Positions 40,019 through 49,078 of a stretch of 64,000 nt of DNA are shown in pieces. Location of the stretch: NCBI RefSeq assembly GCF_000621165.1, contig NZ_JHZA01000008.1, forward strand, positions 62,001 through 126,000, written 5' to 3'. A model generated the notes under the pieces. That model was not told where the DNA came from. It worked only from the letters and a program-made list of their open reading frames with translations, and searched no databases. This DNA is from Enterovibrio calviensis DSM 14347 (lineage in GTDB: Bacteria; Pseudomonadota; Gammaproteobacteria; Enterobacterales; Vibrionaceae). The position numbers and the translations under genes were made by a program. Numbering within the stretch: the stretch's first letter is position 1; each line of letters starts with the position of its first letter.

Positions 40019-40301
40019 TCCATCGCGCTTGCATGGTCAAACATTAATCAGCATCAAAAACGACGACTGTTACACGATCACGCCCTAAGCGTTACCAGTG
40101 TTGCACCTTGTCGCTAAACACCAACATGTCACACCCTAAAGTCACCCTCTTTTTACCTCGCAATAACCCTTAATTCCATATGGGAATATGATATTTAGTT
40201 TTCATCTAGTATCACGTAGCAACTATTGATCTCATTCACGTTTCGCTTTTTCGGGCTCTCTATAATCAGCCCCGAATTCCACTTTTAACTGTTGAAGACC
40301 T

Positions 40302-41126
40302 ATGAACACAGAAGAAAACAAAAGCGGGCAAGCTCGCGTCGTTATGACCAGTGTTATTGCTGTATCTGCCCTGATTTTCATTTCTCAGTTTTTAATCGGC
40401 ACCCAGAAAATTGACTTGGGTTTTGCCACGATCTCGATTCTACCTATGCTATTTGCCGTGATGATCGGCATGGGCCTGTCTGTAAACTGGACCAAAACCA
40501 AAGTCCAAGCGTGGGGCAAACTCTTCACTGAAAAAGAAGAAGGCTTCTGCGGCAAGATGGTTGGTTACTGCTTGCTGGTTCTGGGCACCCAGTACGCTGG
40601 TATGATCATCCCTAACCTAGACATGATTATTGACGCGGGCGTTCCGCTTCTTTTCCAAGAGCTCGGTAACCTTCTTCCTATCCTTATTGCCGTACCACTT
40701 GCTGTTAAATTCGGTTTTGGCCGTAAAACCATTGGCGCATGTTCTTCTATCAGCCGCGAACCTTCTATCGCCGTTGTTCAAGGCAAATTTGGTACAGGCA
40801 GCCCTGAGTATGTTGGCGTGCTTGCTATCTACCTTTGCGGTTCAGTGATCGGCACCTTGTGGTTCAGCGTGCTAGGCAGTATTGCACCGCTAACTGGTCT
40901 TCACCCACTGGCACTGGCTGCGGGTTCAGGCGTAGGTAGTGGCTCAATGCTAAGTGCTGCATCTGGCGCACTGGTATCGGGTCTTGATCCTGAAATGGCG
41001 AAGCAAGTTCTAAGTATTGCTGCTGCCTCTAACCTGCTTTCTTCTGTACTTGGCGCACTGTCACTGACCTTCTTGGGTCTGCCACTTGCTGAGTTCGTCT
41101 ACAAAATTTGCAACAAAGGTAAATAA
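40302..41126 (+). CDS. DUF3100-like membrane protein, larger part
   Basis: 274-residue integral membrane protein with about 8 hydrophobic helices. Conserved-looking loops include GFGRKTIGACSSISREPSIAV and the glycine/serine-rich AAGSGVGSGSMLSAASGALV, the type of re-entrant motif seen in carriers. I relate it to DUF3100 from memory. It is followed after 3 bases by a second, smaller membrane protein and then an M20 amidohydrolase, so the pair is probably a two-subunit transporter for the hydrolase substrate or product. Specificity unknown. Confidence 0.7.
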   Translation: MNTEENKSGQARVVMTSVIAVSALIFISQFLIGTQKIDLGFATISILPMLFAVMIGMGLSVNWTKTKVQAWGKLFTEKEEGFCGKMVGYCLLVLGTQYAGMIIPNLDMIIDAGVPLLFQELGNLLPILIAVPLAVKFGFGRKTIGACSSISREPSIAVVQGKFGTGSPEYVGVLAIYLCGSVIGTLWFSVLGSIAPLTGLHPLALAAGSGVGSGSMLSAASGALVSGLDPEMAKQVLSIAAASNLLSSVLGALSLTFLGLPLAEFVYKICNKGK

Positions 41127-41129
41127 GCC

Positions 41130-41579
41130 ATGAAAGCCATTCTGAATGATATGAAGCTGGTCTCGCTTGCGATTGTACTAGCAGGTTTTACCCAGTTTCT
41201 GACTAACGGCACTGCGCCACTAGAAATGGTGAACAGCTTTGTTGCCATGTCTGTGATTGTGTTTCTTTCGCTGGTTGCTAAGAAGTTCATCCCTTCTTCA
41301 CTGCCAACGTTTGCCTACGCGACCATCATCGGCATTCTGATTTGTTTGCCTGAAACGCCGATTCGTACCTACTTCCTAGAGTCAGTCGGTAAGATCCAGT
41401 TCCTTTCAGTGTGTGTGCCATTGCTGGCGTTTGCAGGTCTGTCTGTTGGCGGTCAAATGGAAGAACTTAAGAAGATGTCTTGGAAGGTTATTGTCATCTT
41501 CCTTATCGTCGCAACTAGCTGCTTCTTTGGCGCATCAATGATTGCCCAAATCGGCTTCCAAATGAAAGGAATCATCTAA
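41130..41579 (+). CDS. DUF3100-like membrane protein, smaller partner
   Basis: 149 residues with four to five hydrophobic helices and no soluble domain. Recognisable patches are VAKKFIPSSLPTFAYATIIG and LLAFAGLSVGGQMEELKKMSW. It lies 3 bases after the larger membrane protein, and its stop overlaps the M20 start (TAATG). In other genomes the two parts may be one polypeptide; I could not verify this. Function is inferred only from context. Confidence 0.65.
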   Translation: MKAILNDMKLVSLAIVLAGFTQFLTNGTAPLEMVNSFVAMSVIVFLSLVAKKFIPSSLPTFAYATIIGILICLPETPIRTYFLESVGKIQFLSVCVPLLAFAGLSVGGQMEELKKMSWKVIVIFLIVATSCFFGASMIAQIGFQMKGII

Positions 41580-42766
41580 TGTCAGCGAAATACAGCCAAT
41601 TTAATCTAGACAGCAAACTGCTTGAGCTACACGCTTTCAGCGTGAACACTCGCCGTGATTTGCACCAGATCCCAGAAGCATCAGGCCAAGAGTTCAAAAC
41701 GACAGCATACTGCCAAGCATTGATGACTGAGCTAGGCTATGCCCTCACCACATACGAAGGTTTTACCGGCTTTATCGCTGACCTAACCATTGATGAGAGC
41801 GTGGGTCGTGTGGCTTTCCGTGCTGACATGGATGCACTGGAAATGGACGACATGACAGAGAACGATTACCGCTCTCAGCATGACGGCTGTTCACACAACT
41901 GTGGTCATGACACGCACATGGCGATCATCCTGACTACGGCTAAATACCTGTCTGAAAACAAAGAAGCCTTGAAGCACAACGTTCGCTTTGTGTTCCAAAT
42001 GGCAGAAGAAGACATGCGTGTTCCAGGCGCTAGCAAGATGGTAGAGCTAGGCTGCATGAACGGTGTATCTGAAGTGTACGCACTACACAATGATGCTGCG
42101 CTTGAATACGGCATGGTTAAAATCAACAACGGCATCATGTCGTCGTACGGTTCTGCATGGACGTTGGATGTAAACGGTGTGTCTGCACACGGTTCTACGC
42201 CGCAAAAAGGTCTGGATGCAATCCGCGAAGCAAGCCGTATCATCATGGACATGGATTACATCGTAGCGAAACGCACCAACCCATTCAGCCCTGCTGTTTT
42301 CGGTTGTGGCATGTTCAACGGTGGCAGCATTCCGAATGCGATTCCTGACCATGCGCAAGCACGCGGTACTATCCGTGCAATGGACGCTGAAACTGACAAG
42401 ATCCTAAAAGACAGCTTCGAAGGCATCGTAAAAGAAAGCGAAATCCGTGGCTTTAAAACTACCATGGAATGCGAAGGCTACCCTGCGGTTATTAACCACC
42501 CTGACGCTTACCAACGCGTCGTAGATGCGGCACGCGCTATCGTGCCTGCTGACCGACTGGATCCGAACGGCAACCCAATGACAGGTTCTGAAGATTTCAG
42601 CCTGATGGTGAACGCTGCAGAAAATCAAAAAGGCGCGATGTTCTTCCTAGGTAGCGGTAACAAAGAAGCGGGTATCTGTAACTACCTGCATTCTAACCCT
42701 TACTACGTGGATGACGATTTCTTGCTAGTGGGCGCACAGATCTTTATCCATATCGCCTGCCACTAA
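41579..42766 (+). CDS. M20D-family amidohydrolase (aminoacylase/hippurate-hydrolase type)
   Basis: Cytoplasmic metal-dependent hydrolase that cleaves N-acyl amino acids or related amides. It has 395 residues. Metal ligands are visible: C108 and H110 in NCGHDTHM, E143-E144 in QMAEEDMRVPG, with RADMDALEM before them. The lid/dimerisation domain (about 180-290, containing GVSAHGSTPQKGLDAI) and the C-terminal metal histidine in CNYLHSNPYY are intact. AAAGGAATC lies 7 bases upstream. It is the third gene of the DUF3100-like unit; probably the peptidase half of an uptake-and-cleave system for an acylated amino acid. Confidence 0.9.
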   Translation: MSAKYSQFNLDSKLLELHAFSVNTRRDLHQIPEASGQEFKTTAYCQALMTELGYALTTYEGFTGFIADLTIDESVGRVAFRADMDALEMDDMTENDYRSQHDGCSHNCGHDTHMAIILTTAKYLSENKEALKHNVRFVFQMAEEDMRVPGASKMVELGCMNGVSEVYALHNDAALEYGMVKINNGIMSSYGSAWTLDVNGVSAHGSTPQKGLDAIREASRIIMDMDYIVAKRTNPFSPAVFGCGMFNGGSIPNAIPDHAQARGTIRAMDAETDKILKDSFEGIVKESEIRGFKTTMECEGYPAVINHPDAYQRVVDAARAIVPADRLDPNGNPMTGSEDFSLMVNAAENQKGAMFFLGSGNKEAGICNYLHSNPYYVDDDFLLVGAQIFIHIACH

Positions 42767-42788
42767 ACGTTACTTCCTCCACAAACTC

Positions 42789-42820
42789 AAAAGGTCAGAT
42801 GCTTGCGCACTGGCCTTTTT
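42789..42820 (+). terminator. intrinsic terminator of the DUF3100-M20 unit
   Basis: AAAAGGTCAG pairs with CTGGCCTTTT (one T-G wobble), 11-base loop, T tail. Confidence 0.85.
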
Positions 42821-42895
42821 ACTATGTTCTGCAATTTTTTATACCTTGAGACATGAAAATCCAGACAATCCCCAACCTTTTCTTGTTTGTATCAC

Positions 42896-42914
42896 TTTTG
42901 AGCTAGGCTCAAAA
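42896..42914. promoter_or_regulatory. perfect palindrome upstream of the multicopper oxidase
   Basis: TTTTGAGCTAGGCTCAAAA, two 8-base arms around TAG, about 65 bases before the oxidase start. It has no T tail and lies between genes, so it is a candidate operator. A copper regulator such as CueR is possible, but the sequence is not a clear CueR site. Confidence 0.4.
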
Positions 42915-42979
42915 TGGACGAACACAGTCTGTTATTCAATAATCCGCAACGACAAAATATCGATGTTATTTAGGGAAAA

Positions 42980-44449
42980 ATGATGACCTGTTTCAGACAT
43001 AGGAAAGGTGCTCTTCAGCGCCAAAATGGTTTTGTGAGCCGGCGTGTTATCTTAGTTATAATTATTGTCTCCACGCTTCTTGTTGCCTTAATTACTGCTG
43101 GCCTCAGTATGAATGCTGCCCCTCCGACCGCAGTAGCGAAAACCCCACTGAATATCCCTACACTCATCGACAGCCGTTCCCACGATGGTCCGATCGATAT
43201 CGAAATTAGAGAAGGCGAGCACGAGTTCTACCCCGGCGTTAAGACTAAAACCAGTGGCTACAATGCTGAGTACCTCGGCCCAACAATAAAAATGTACAAC
43301 GGCGAAAGTACCGATATTCAATTCACCAACAATCTTGATGAGCCCACGAATATTCACGGCCATGGACTACATGTAGTAGGAAAGATCGATGGCGGGCCGC
43401 AGAACAAAATACTGCCAGGAGAAACTTGGCGCGTCACTATTCCTGTCAGGCAACAGGCATCGACTAACTGGTATCACCCTCACCTGAAAGGCTCTACCGC
43501 TCAACAAGTTCATTCTGGACTGGCCGGCTTTTATCTCATTGAAGACGAGCATTCTCAGTCTTTGGGTTTGCCCAATACCTATGGCATTGATGACATCCCA
43601 TTGGTGGTGCAGGACAGAACCTTCGTTGATGGAAAAATGACGCCATATCCGACTAACAACATGCCGGAGGACTTGAGAGAAGATACGCTGGTAGTCAATG
43701 GAACCATCAACCCTTATGCGATGGTGCCTCAATCTTTTGTGCGATTGCGCTTGCTGAACGGCTCAAATGCTCGTTCTTATGAGTTCTATCTGGAAGGCGA
43801 ACAACCTTTCTATAAGATAGCGACGGAAGGCGGCTTGTTGGAGGCTCCCGTTGAAATAACGTCGCTGAAAATAGCACCCGGAGAACGTAATGACATCGTG
43901 GTTGATATGTCTATAGCCAAAAGCCAAAGGGTGTTGGCAAAGCTGTTGCCACAGAGCTACAACGGATTCAACGCCGTTCTCATTCCATTCTCACAAAGCC
44001 AGTCAGTTCTTGAACTCCGAGTGGACAACGCTCTCGAAGCGTTAGCATCAGAGTTACCAAAACAACTCAATACCATCACGCCCTATCTTGAAAAAGATGT
44101 TGAGGTGGAACGCGTTTTTGAACTAGACGATATGTCTATTAATGGCCAGCAGATGGACATGAAGATCATCAACCATGAGTCCAAATTAGGACAACTGGAA
44201 AAGTGGACGATCAACTCGGGTCGGCACCCATTTCACATGCACGGCACATCATTTCTCATTTTATCGATGAACGGAAACCCACCAGCGCCAGAAGACCAAG
44301 GCTGGAAAGACACCATTTATCCGAATGGTACCGCAGAGATTCTGCTGAAGTTCGATTATGAAGCCACAGAGCAATGGCCATATATGTACCACTGCCATAT
44401 TCTAGAACATGAGGATATGGGAATGATGGGGCAATTTACCGTCAAGTAG
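42980..44449 (+). CDS. Multicopper oxidase (CueO/bilirubin-oxidase-like)
   Basis: Exported blue-copper oxidase, 489 residues. All four copper-ligand motifs are present: HGHGLH (H126, H128), YHPH (H166, H168), HPFHMHG, and HCHILEHEDMGMM with the type-1 cysteine, histidine and axial methionine near the C-terminus. The N-terminus has a twin-arginine segment (SRRVILVII, R21-R22) before a hydrophobic stretch, consistent with Tat export and perhaps retention as an anchor. I do not see the long methionine-rich insert of E. coli CueO, so a substrate other than Cu(I) is possible. AGGG precedes the ATG. No copper ATPase or regulator is adjacent. Confidence 0.92.
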   Translation: MMTCFRHRKGALQRQNGFVSRRVILVIIIVSTLLVALITAGLSMNAAPPTAVAKTPLNIPTLIDSRSHDGPIDIEIREGEHEFYPGVKTKTSGYNAEYLGPTIKMYNGESTDIQFTNNLDEPTNIHGHGLHVVGKIDGGPQNKILPGETWRVTIPVRQQASTNWYHPHLKGSTAQQVHSGLAGFYLIEDEHSQSLGLPNTYGIDDIPLVVQDRTFVDGKMTPYPTNNMPEDLREDTLVVNGTINPYAMVPQSFVRLRLLNGSNARSYEFYLEGEQPFYKIATEGGLLEAPVEITSLKIAPGERNDIVVDMSIAKSQRVLAKLLPQSYNGFNAVLIPFSQSQSVLELRVDNALEALASELPKQLNTITPYLEKDVEVERVFELDDMSINGQQMDMKIINHESKLGQLEKWTINSGRHPFHMHGTSFLILSMNGNPPAPEDQGWKDTIYPNGTAEILLKFDYEATEQWPYMYHCHILEHEDMGMMGQFTVK

Positions 44450-44470
44450 ACTTCACGGCCCAGAACAAGT

Positions 44471-44497
44471 AAGGGGAAGCCATTGGCTTCCCCTTTT
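44471..44497. terminator. bidirectional terminator, multicopper oxidase / adiA
   Basis: AAGGGGAAGCC / GGCTTCCCCTT, 11 perfect pairs, loop ATT, then TT and CTTT, between convergent genes. Confidence 0.9.
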
Positions 44498-44506
44498 CTT
44501 TGGTCG

Positions 44507-46801
44507 TTAAACCGATTTCACACACATGACGTGATAGATGCCATCATGCATTTCTGTACCCTCTGTTTCTTTCTCGAAACCGGGGAACTCTTCATCCCAC
44601 ACTTCCAAGCTTTTCAGATACTTTATCTGCGGGCTGTTTTCGTCACCAAAACTCTCGCCCGACATCAGCATAGGAATGCCCGGCGGGTAAGGAATAACGG
44701 CATTGGCAGCAACGCGGCCTTCCAGTTGAGACGATGGCACCATTTCTACGTTATCCGCAACAATGGCTTCAAACGCTGCATGTGGCGTAATAATCGCTTC
44801 GGGTAAGGTCTCGTAGGCGGCATTCAACACTTCACCAGGGTTGTGCTGCTTGAGATAACCGAAAATCTTATCACCGAGTTCTTTCAAACCCATGTCGCTA
44901 TATACATCAGGGAAGTCCGCCACCAAATCTGGCAGTGAATCTTTCAACGGCGTGTTGTTGTCATAATGGCGTTTGAAGGCCATTAAGGTGTTCACCAATG
45001 TCGCCCACTTACCTTTGGTGATCCCCATGGAGAACAGGAACATCACTTGGAAATCGGTGGTTCGAGTTGGCACAATACCAAAACGTCCCAGATAGAGCGT
45101 AACCAGCGCTGCGGGTACACCTGAATCTAATAGGTGCCCATCATCGCCCATGCCCGGTGCAAGAATGCTGACTTTAATCGGATCCAACATGCACCAATCT
45201 GCTGGCATATCTTTGAATCCATGCCAGTTGTCATTCGGGTGCATGACCCATGCATCCTGACTTTCACACAGTAAATCAGCCGGCGCATCTTCAAATGCGT
45301 AGCTTTCACCTGATGCGGGATCGGTGACCGTTTCCGCGTTCCACGGTTTAAAGAACCAATCGTCATTTTCATTGAACTCGCGATTGAGTCGCCCCATCGC
45401 CTGACGGAAATCGACCGCCTCACGTATCACTTCCAACGTGAGAGAGTGTCCGCGATTACCGTCCATCATCGACACCGCAATGTCATTGGAGGCACAAATG
45501 GCATACAAAGGTGACGTTGTCGCATGCATCATGTACGCCTGATTAAAGCGCTCAAAGCTGATCGCGCCCTTACCATTTCGTACATGAAGGAAAGAGGCTT
45601 GAGACAACGCATTCAGCAGTTTGTGTGTTGAGTGGGTGGCAAAGACAGTTGGTGCATCTGGGTTGTCTTCCGGTTCGCCGCGCATGGCGAAGTGATCTTC
45701 ATAAATAGGATTGAAACGCGCATAGCCATACCAAGCTTCGTCAAAATGAATGCGATCACTGCTTTCCGCCAGTATGTCTTGCGCTTGTTTGGCGTTATAA
45801 CAAAGACCGTCATAGGTACAGTTGGTCAATACAGCATAAACCGCTCGTTGCTCTGCGTAATCTTTGGTTAATGGGCCATCTTTGGCACGTTGTTGAAGCA
45901 CACTCTTGGCTAATTGATCAGGATAGATTGGCCCGATAATGCCGTAACGGTTTCGTGTGGGAACAAGGTAAACCGGTCGTGCACCGGAGAGCATCAAGCC
46001 TTGTTCGATGGATTTGTGGCAGTTGCGATCACAAATCACGAGGTCATCGGCTTTCATACATGCCGACATAATGGTGCGGTTTGACCCTGATGTTCCCGTA
46101 ACCAGAGAATAGGATTGATGCGCCCCAAACACGCGGGCGGCGTATCGTTCACTTTCGCCAAACGCACCCGTGTGATCAAGCAACGAGCCCAAGCTACCAC
46201 GCTCAATACCCATATCAGTGCGAAACAGACCCTCACCGTAATAATTATAGAATCGCTGACCTGCTGGCGTTTTGGTAAACCCCACACCGCCTTGATGACC
46301 TGGGGCTGCCCAAGAGTACTCATGAATGTCGTCATAATGCATCAAGGCTGCCATGAGTGGCGGCAGCAACTGTTTACGATATCGCGTCATGGCGGCGACA
46401 GCGCGGCCTGCGATAAAATCTGGCGTATCTTCGAGGATCCACGCGAACTCATCCACGTTTTCCATCATCTCACGGGTGACATGAAGGGTGATTTTCTTGC
46501 GTTCCGCCAACAAAAATACCGGCACATTTTGTTGTCGTTTGTTGAGCTTCTCGATCAGCACATAAAAGCGTTCGTTTTCTTCGCTTTGCGACCCACTCAT
46601 CGCTGATGTCAGCATCAAACAATCGAGTGCAATATTGGAATTGATCATTGAATAGCAATCATCAAAACTGCTTGCGACTATGACGCGGGCACCACTATTT
46701 TCGAGTTCGGAAATCAGCCTTTCAATGGCATTACCGACAACACCCTCTCTATGGGCCTCTTCTAAAATCAATACGTTAAATTTCTTTCCGTAGGTTTTCA
46801 T
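44507..46801 (-). CDS. adiA: Arginine decarboxylase, acid-inducible (AdiA) type
   Basis: PLP enzyme of the Orn/Lys/Arg fold-type I family; decarboxylates arginine to agmatine and consumes a proton. I chose the ATG at 46801 (MKTYGKKFNVLIL, 764 residues; AdiA 755) with GGAG 10 bases ahead. The wing domain (about 1-130), the core with EYSWAAPGHQGGVGFTKTPA, the PLP lysine in THSTHKLLNALSQAS and the C-terminal domain follow AdiA of E. coli far more closely than lysine or ornithine decarboxylases (for example VDEFAWILEDTPDFIAGRAV is nearly identical). It is divergent from a PotE-like antiporter across a 470-base gap in which I could define no operator. Confidence 0.95.
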   Translation of the reverse strand: MKTYGKKFNVLILEEAHREGVVGNAIERLISELENSGARVIVASSFDDCYSMINSNIALDCLMLTSAMSGSQSEENERFYVLIEKLNKRQQNVPVFLLAERKKITLHVTREMMENVDEFAWILEDTPDFIAGRAVAAMTRYRKQLLPPLMAALMHYDDIHEYSWAAPGHQGGVGFTKTPAGQRFYNYYGEGLFRTDMGIERGSLGSLLDHTGAFGESERYAARVFGAHQSYSLVTGTSGSNRTIMSACMKADDLVICDRNCHKSIEQGLMLSGARPVYLVPTRNRYGIIGPIYPDQLAKSVLQQRAKDGPLTKDYAEQRAVYAVLTNCTYDGLCYNAKQAQDILAESSDRIHFDEAWYGYARFNPIYEDHFAMRGEPEDNPDAPTVFATHSTHKLLNALSQASFLHVRNGKGAISFERFNQAYMMHATTSPLYAICASNDIAVSMMDGNRGHSLTLEVIREAVDFRQAMGRLNREFNENDDWFFKPWNAETVTDPASGESYAFEDAPADLLCESQDAWVMHPNDNWHGFKDMPADWCMLDPIKVSILAPGMGDDGHLLDSGVPAALVTLYLGRFGIVPTRTTDFQVMFLFSMGITKGKWATLVNTLMAFKRHYDNNTPLKDSLPDLVADFPDVYSDMGLKELGDKIFGYLKQHNPGEVLNAAYETLPEAIITPHAAFEAIVADNVEMVPSSQLEGRVAANAVIPYPPGIPMLMSGESFGDENSPQIKYLKSLEVWDEEFPGFEKETEGTEMHDGIYHVMCVKSV

Positions 46802-47272
46802 ACACCCAGCTCCGACACTGTACTTGAAGAAGAGATGACTCAAGGTTCAATGAGACTTCTTGAACATAGAAGAGTGGAGGCTAAGACAAAGTCGCAAAAA
46901 AGACATTCGAAGCAAAAAGGTACATTGCTGCTGAATGAAGCAAGATGTTGCGGTAGTGGCAAAAGCGTAAAAGCAAAGCTTGAAGCAACAAGATTCACAC
47001 TGAGGTTTTATCGCATGGCTGTCTTGTAAACGAATCAATCTGGGCTGATGACACCATCTACTTTCAATGCAACGGTAAGCATGTTTTGCTCGCGTTTTCT
47101 GATGCCTAGTTCGACGACACAACCCTGTTTTGGGCAGTTGAAAAAGGGAATGAAACGATAGTCAAAAGCAGGATAAAACAACATCAAATGCAGGATGAAG
47201 AGCCATTGATGTGACTTGAACAAAACAGATTACCGCATTTCGCACCAACATCTATCGAGGTGGAGAATTAGC

Positions 47273-48592
47273 ATGGCATCTGAACAAAATAAAATGGGAT
47301 TGGTCGGGCTCACTACCATAGTGACCGTCAATATGATGGGCTCAGGGATCATTATGTTGCCTGCCAGTTTGGCTCAAACTGGGGCAATATCGTTATTGTC
47401 ATGGATAGTCACCGCTATCGGCGCAATGTGTATTGCCTACGCATTTGCCAAGTGCGGCATGTACTGTAATAGAGATGGGGGAATGTCTGCATACGCTGAT
47501 GAGGCGCATGGAAAGTCGGCCTTCTTCATTGCCTCATACACCTATTATGTCTGTTTGGTGATCAGTGCCGTCGCCATTGCTGTATCAGCTGCAGGTTATC
47601 TTGTTCCGTTTTTCCCTTGGATAAAAACCACCCCTTACCATACGTTTATTGCTGTAGTGGGCATTCTTGTTGTCACTATGGTGGCTAATTTTTGGGGACC
47701 AAAGCTCACGGGTCAAATATCTGCTATTACAGTCTGGGGCATCATTATCCCAGTGGTAGGACTATCGGTAGCTGGTTGGTTCTGGTTTAAACCAGAGGTG
47801 TTTGCAGAAGCATGGAACCCGCACCAAGATACGACCGTGACCGCCATATCATCTGGCATCGCACTCACTCTCTGGGCCTTCTTAGGTATTGAATCGGCAG
47901 GAGCGAACTCTGGGGCGGTCGAAAACCCCGAAAAGAATGTCCCCTTGGCCTGTATGCTTGCCACCAGCTTTACCGCTATCGTTTACATCACTTCAACGTC
48001 GGTGATTCAAGGTATTATTCCCAACGAAGAACTGGCCAAATCGGATGCGCCATTTGGGCTTGTTTATACCTATATGTTTAACGAAACAGTAGGACAAGTC
48101 ATCACCGCCCTCGCCGTTATCGCCTGTATTGGCTCTCTGCTGGGGTGGCAGTTCACCAACGCACAAGTATCAAAAGCGGCAGCGGATATTCGTCTCTTTC
48201 CAAAGGTGTTTGGTGAAGTCACCAAGTCTAACGCCCCAATCAAAGGCATGCTGATCATGCTAGGGTTGGAGCTTGCACTCGCTGTCATGACAATTTCGCC
48301 AAACTTAGTGAGCCAGTTCAATGTCCTGCTCAATCTCGCTGTATTCATTAACATGGTGCCTTACATCTTGTCGCTCACGGGTCTTGAGGTCATTTTGCGT
48401 AAGCAAAACTTGACCGCCAAAGAATACAAGACAGGAGCCGCTATCGGCACATTTGCCGTGCTCTACAGCATTTACGGCGTGTATGCCTGTGGTCAATCCG
48501 CCGTGTTCTATGGCGCGATATTGACGCTACTGGGTTACATTTTCTACGGATTTATTGCAGCCCGCGATGCTAAAAGTGGCACAGCGGCCTAG
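47273..48592 (+). CDS. PotE-like amino acid/polyamine antiporter
   Basis: APC-family exchanger of about 12 helices, 439 residues. I chose the ATG giving MASEQNKMGLVGLTTIV because GGAG is 8 bases upstream; the frame extends 19 codons further without similarity. It resembles PotE/CadB (VNMMGSGIIMLPASLAQTGAISLLSW, NFWGPKLTGQISAITVWGIIIPVVGL, GSLLGWQFTNAQVSKAAAD) more than AdiC. Because it is divergent from adiA, it probably exchanges arginine for agmatine despite its PotE-like sequence; ornithine/putrescine exchange is the alternative. The next gene starts 10 bases later. Confidence 0.88.
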   Translation: MASEQNKMGLVGLTTIVTVNMMGSGIIMLPASLAQTGAISLLSWIVTAIGAMCIAYAFAKCGMYCNRDGGMSAYADEAHGKSAFFIASYTYYVCLVISAVAIAVSAAGYLVPFFPWIKTTPYHTFIAVVGILVVTMVANFWGPKLTGQISAITVWGIIIPVVGLSVAGWFWFKPEVFAEAWNPHQDTTVTAISSGIALTLWAFLGIESAGANSGAVENPEKNVPLACMLATSFTAIVYITSTSVIQGIIPNEELAKSDAPFGLVYTYMFNETVGQVITALAVIACIGSLLGWQFTNAQVSKAAADIRLFPKVFGEVTKSNAPIKGMLIMLGLELALAVMTISPNLVSQFNVLLNLAVFINMVPYILSLTGLEVILRKQNLTAKEYKTGAAIGTFAVLYSIYGVYACGQSAVFYGAILTLLGYIFYGFIAARDAKSGTAA

Positions 48593-48602
48593 GAGGTGCA
48601 TC

Positions 48603-48989
48603 ATGTTTGACGCAGCAAACCTCGCGATGACTTTGACTCGATTAACCGCACTGGGATTGTCGATAGTGTTGATGGGCGCGGTGATACCGGCAAACGCAAC
48701 CGAAGACATAGACGTGAGCGAGGAGGTTGAAGTTAAACCAGACTCAATAACGGCGATTGAAATTATCATCGGTAAGCGAATTCACGACTCGGTGCTGGAA
48801 GGCGACAGGCCGCCACATGTTTACCGACCACGTACGCCGATTTTTCACCACCATCACCCAGAGAATGAATCCGTTCCTCCTAAGATCACTAAGCATTTGT
48901 TAGTTGATCACCCTGAATTGAACAACAACCAAGGCAGGATTATTCGTACACCTGAAAACAGTGGCACCCAAGATCCCTCCACACAGTGA
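48603..48989 (+). CDS. Small His-rich exported protein, unknown
   Basis: 128 residues starting MFDAANLAMTLTRLTALG, with an excellent AGGAGGTG ribosome site. Residues 1-32 form a signal peptide (cleavage likely after PANA), and the mature part is acidic, then proline- and histidine-rich (IFHHHHPENE about residue 80), ending in a Gln/Thr/Pro tail. No family recognised. It is in the same unit as the PotE-like antiporter (10-base gap) and ends at a strong terminator. A metal-binding or periplasmic buffering role is a guess from composition only. Confidence 0.7.
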   Translation: MFDAANLAMTLTRLTALGLSIVLMGAVIPANATEDIDVSEEVEVKPDSITAIEIIIGKRIHDSVLEGDRPPHVYRPRTPIFHHHHPENESVPPKITKHLLVDHPELNNNQGRIIRTPENSGTQDPSTQ

Positions 48990-49020
48990 ATGTGGGCCAC
49001 ATGAAATAGTCGCCTGAAAT

Positions 49021-49055
49021 AAAAAACGCCAGCGAGTTCATCGCTGGCGTTTTTG
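49021..49055. terminator. bidirectional terminator, antiporter unit / CysB paralogue
   Basis: AACGCCAGCGA / TCGCTGGCGTT, 11 perfect pairs, loop GTTCA, with flanking A6 and T5 between convergent genes. Confidence 0.93.
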
Positions 49056-49078
49056 TTGTTTGCCGAGACCCAATCAAA

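Noticed and set aside
46835-47029. 64-codon plus-strand frame in the adiA-antiporter gap, rich in Lys and Arg
   Set aside because: No ribosome site, odd composition and no recognisable family; it looks like a chance open frame in a promoter region. It could be revisited as a leader peptide if conserved.
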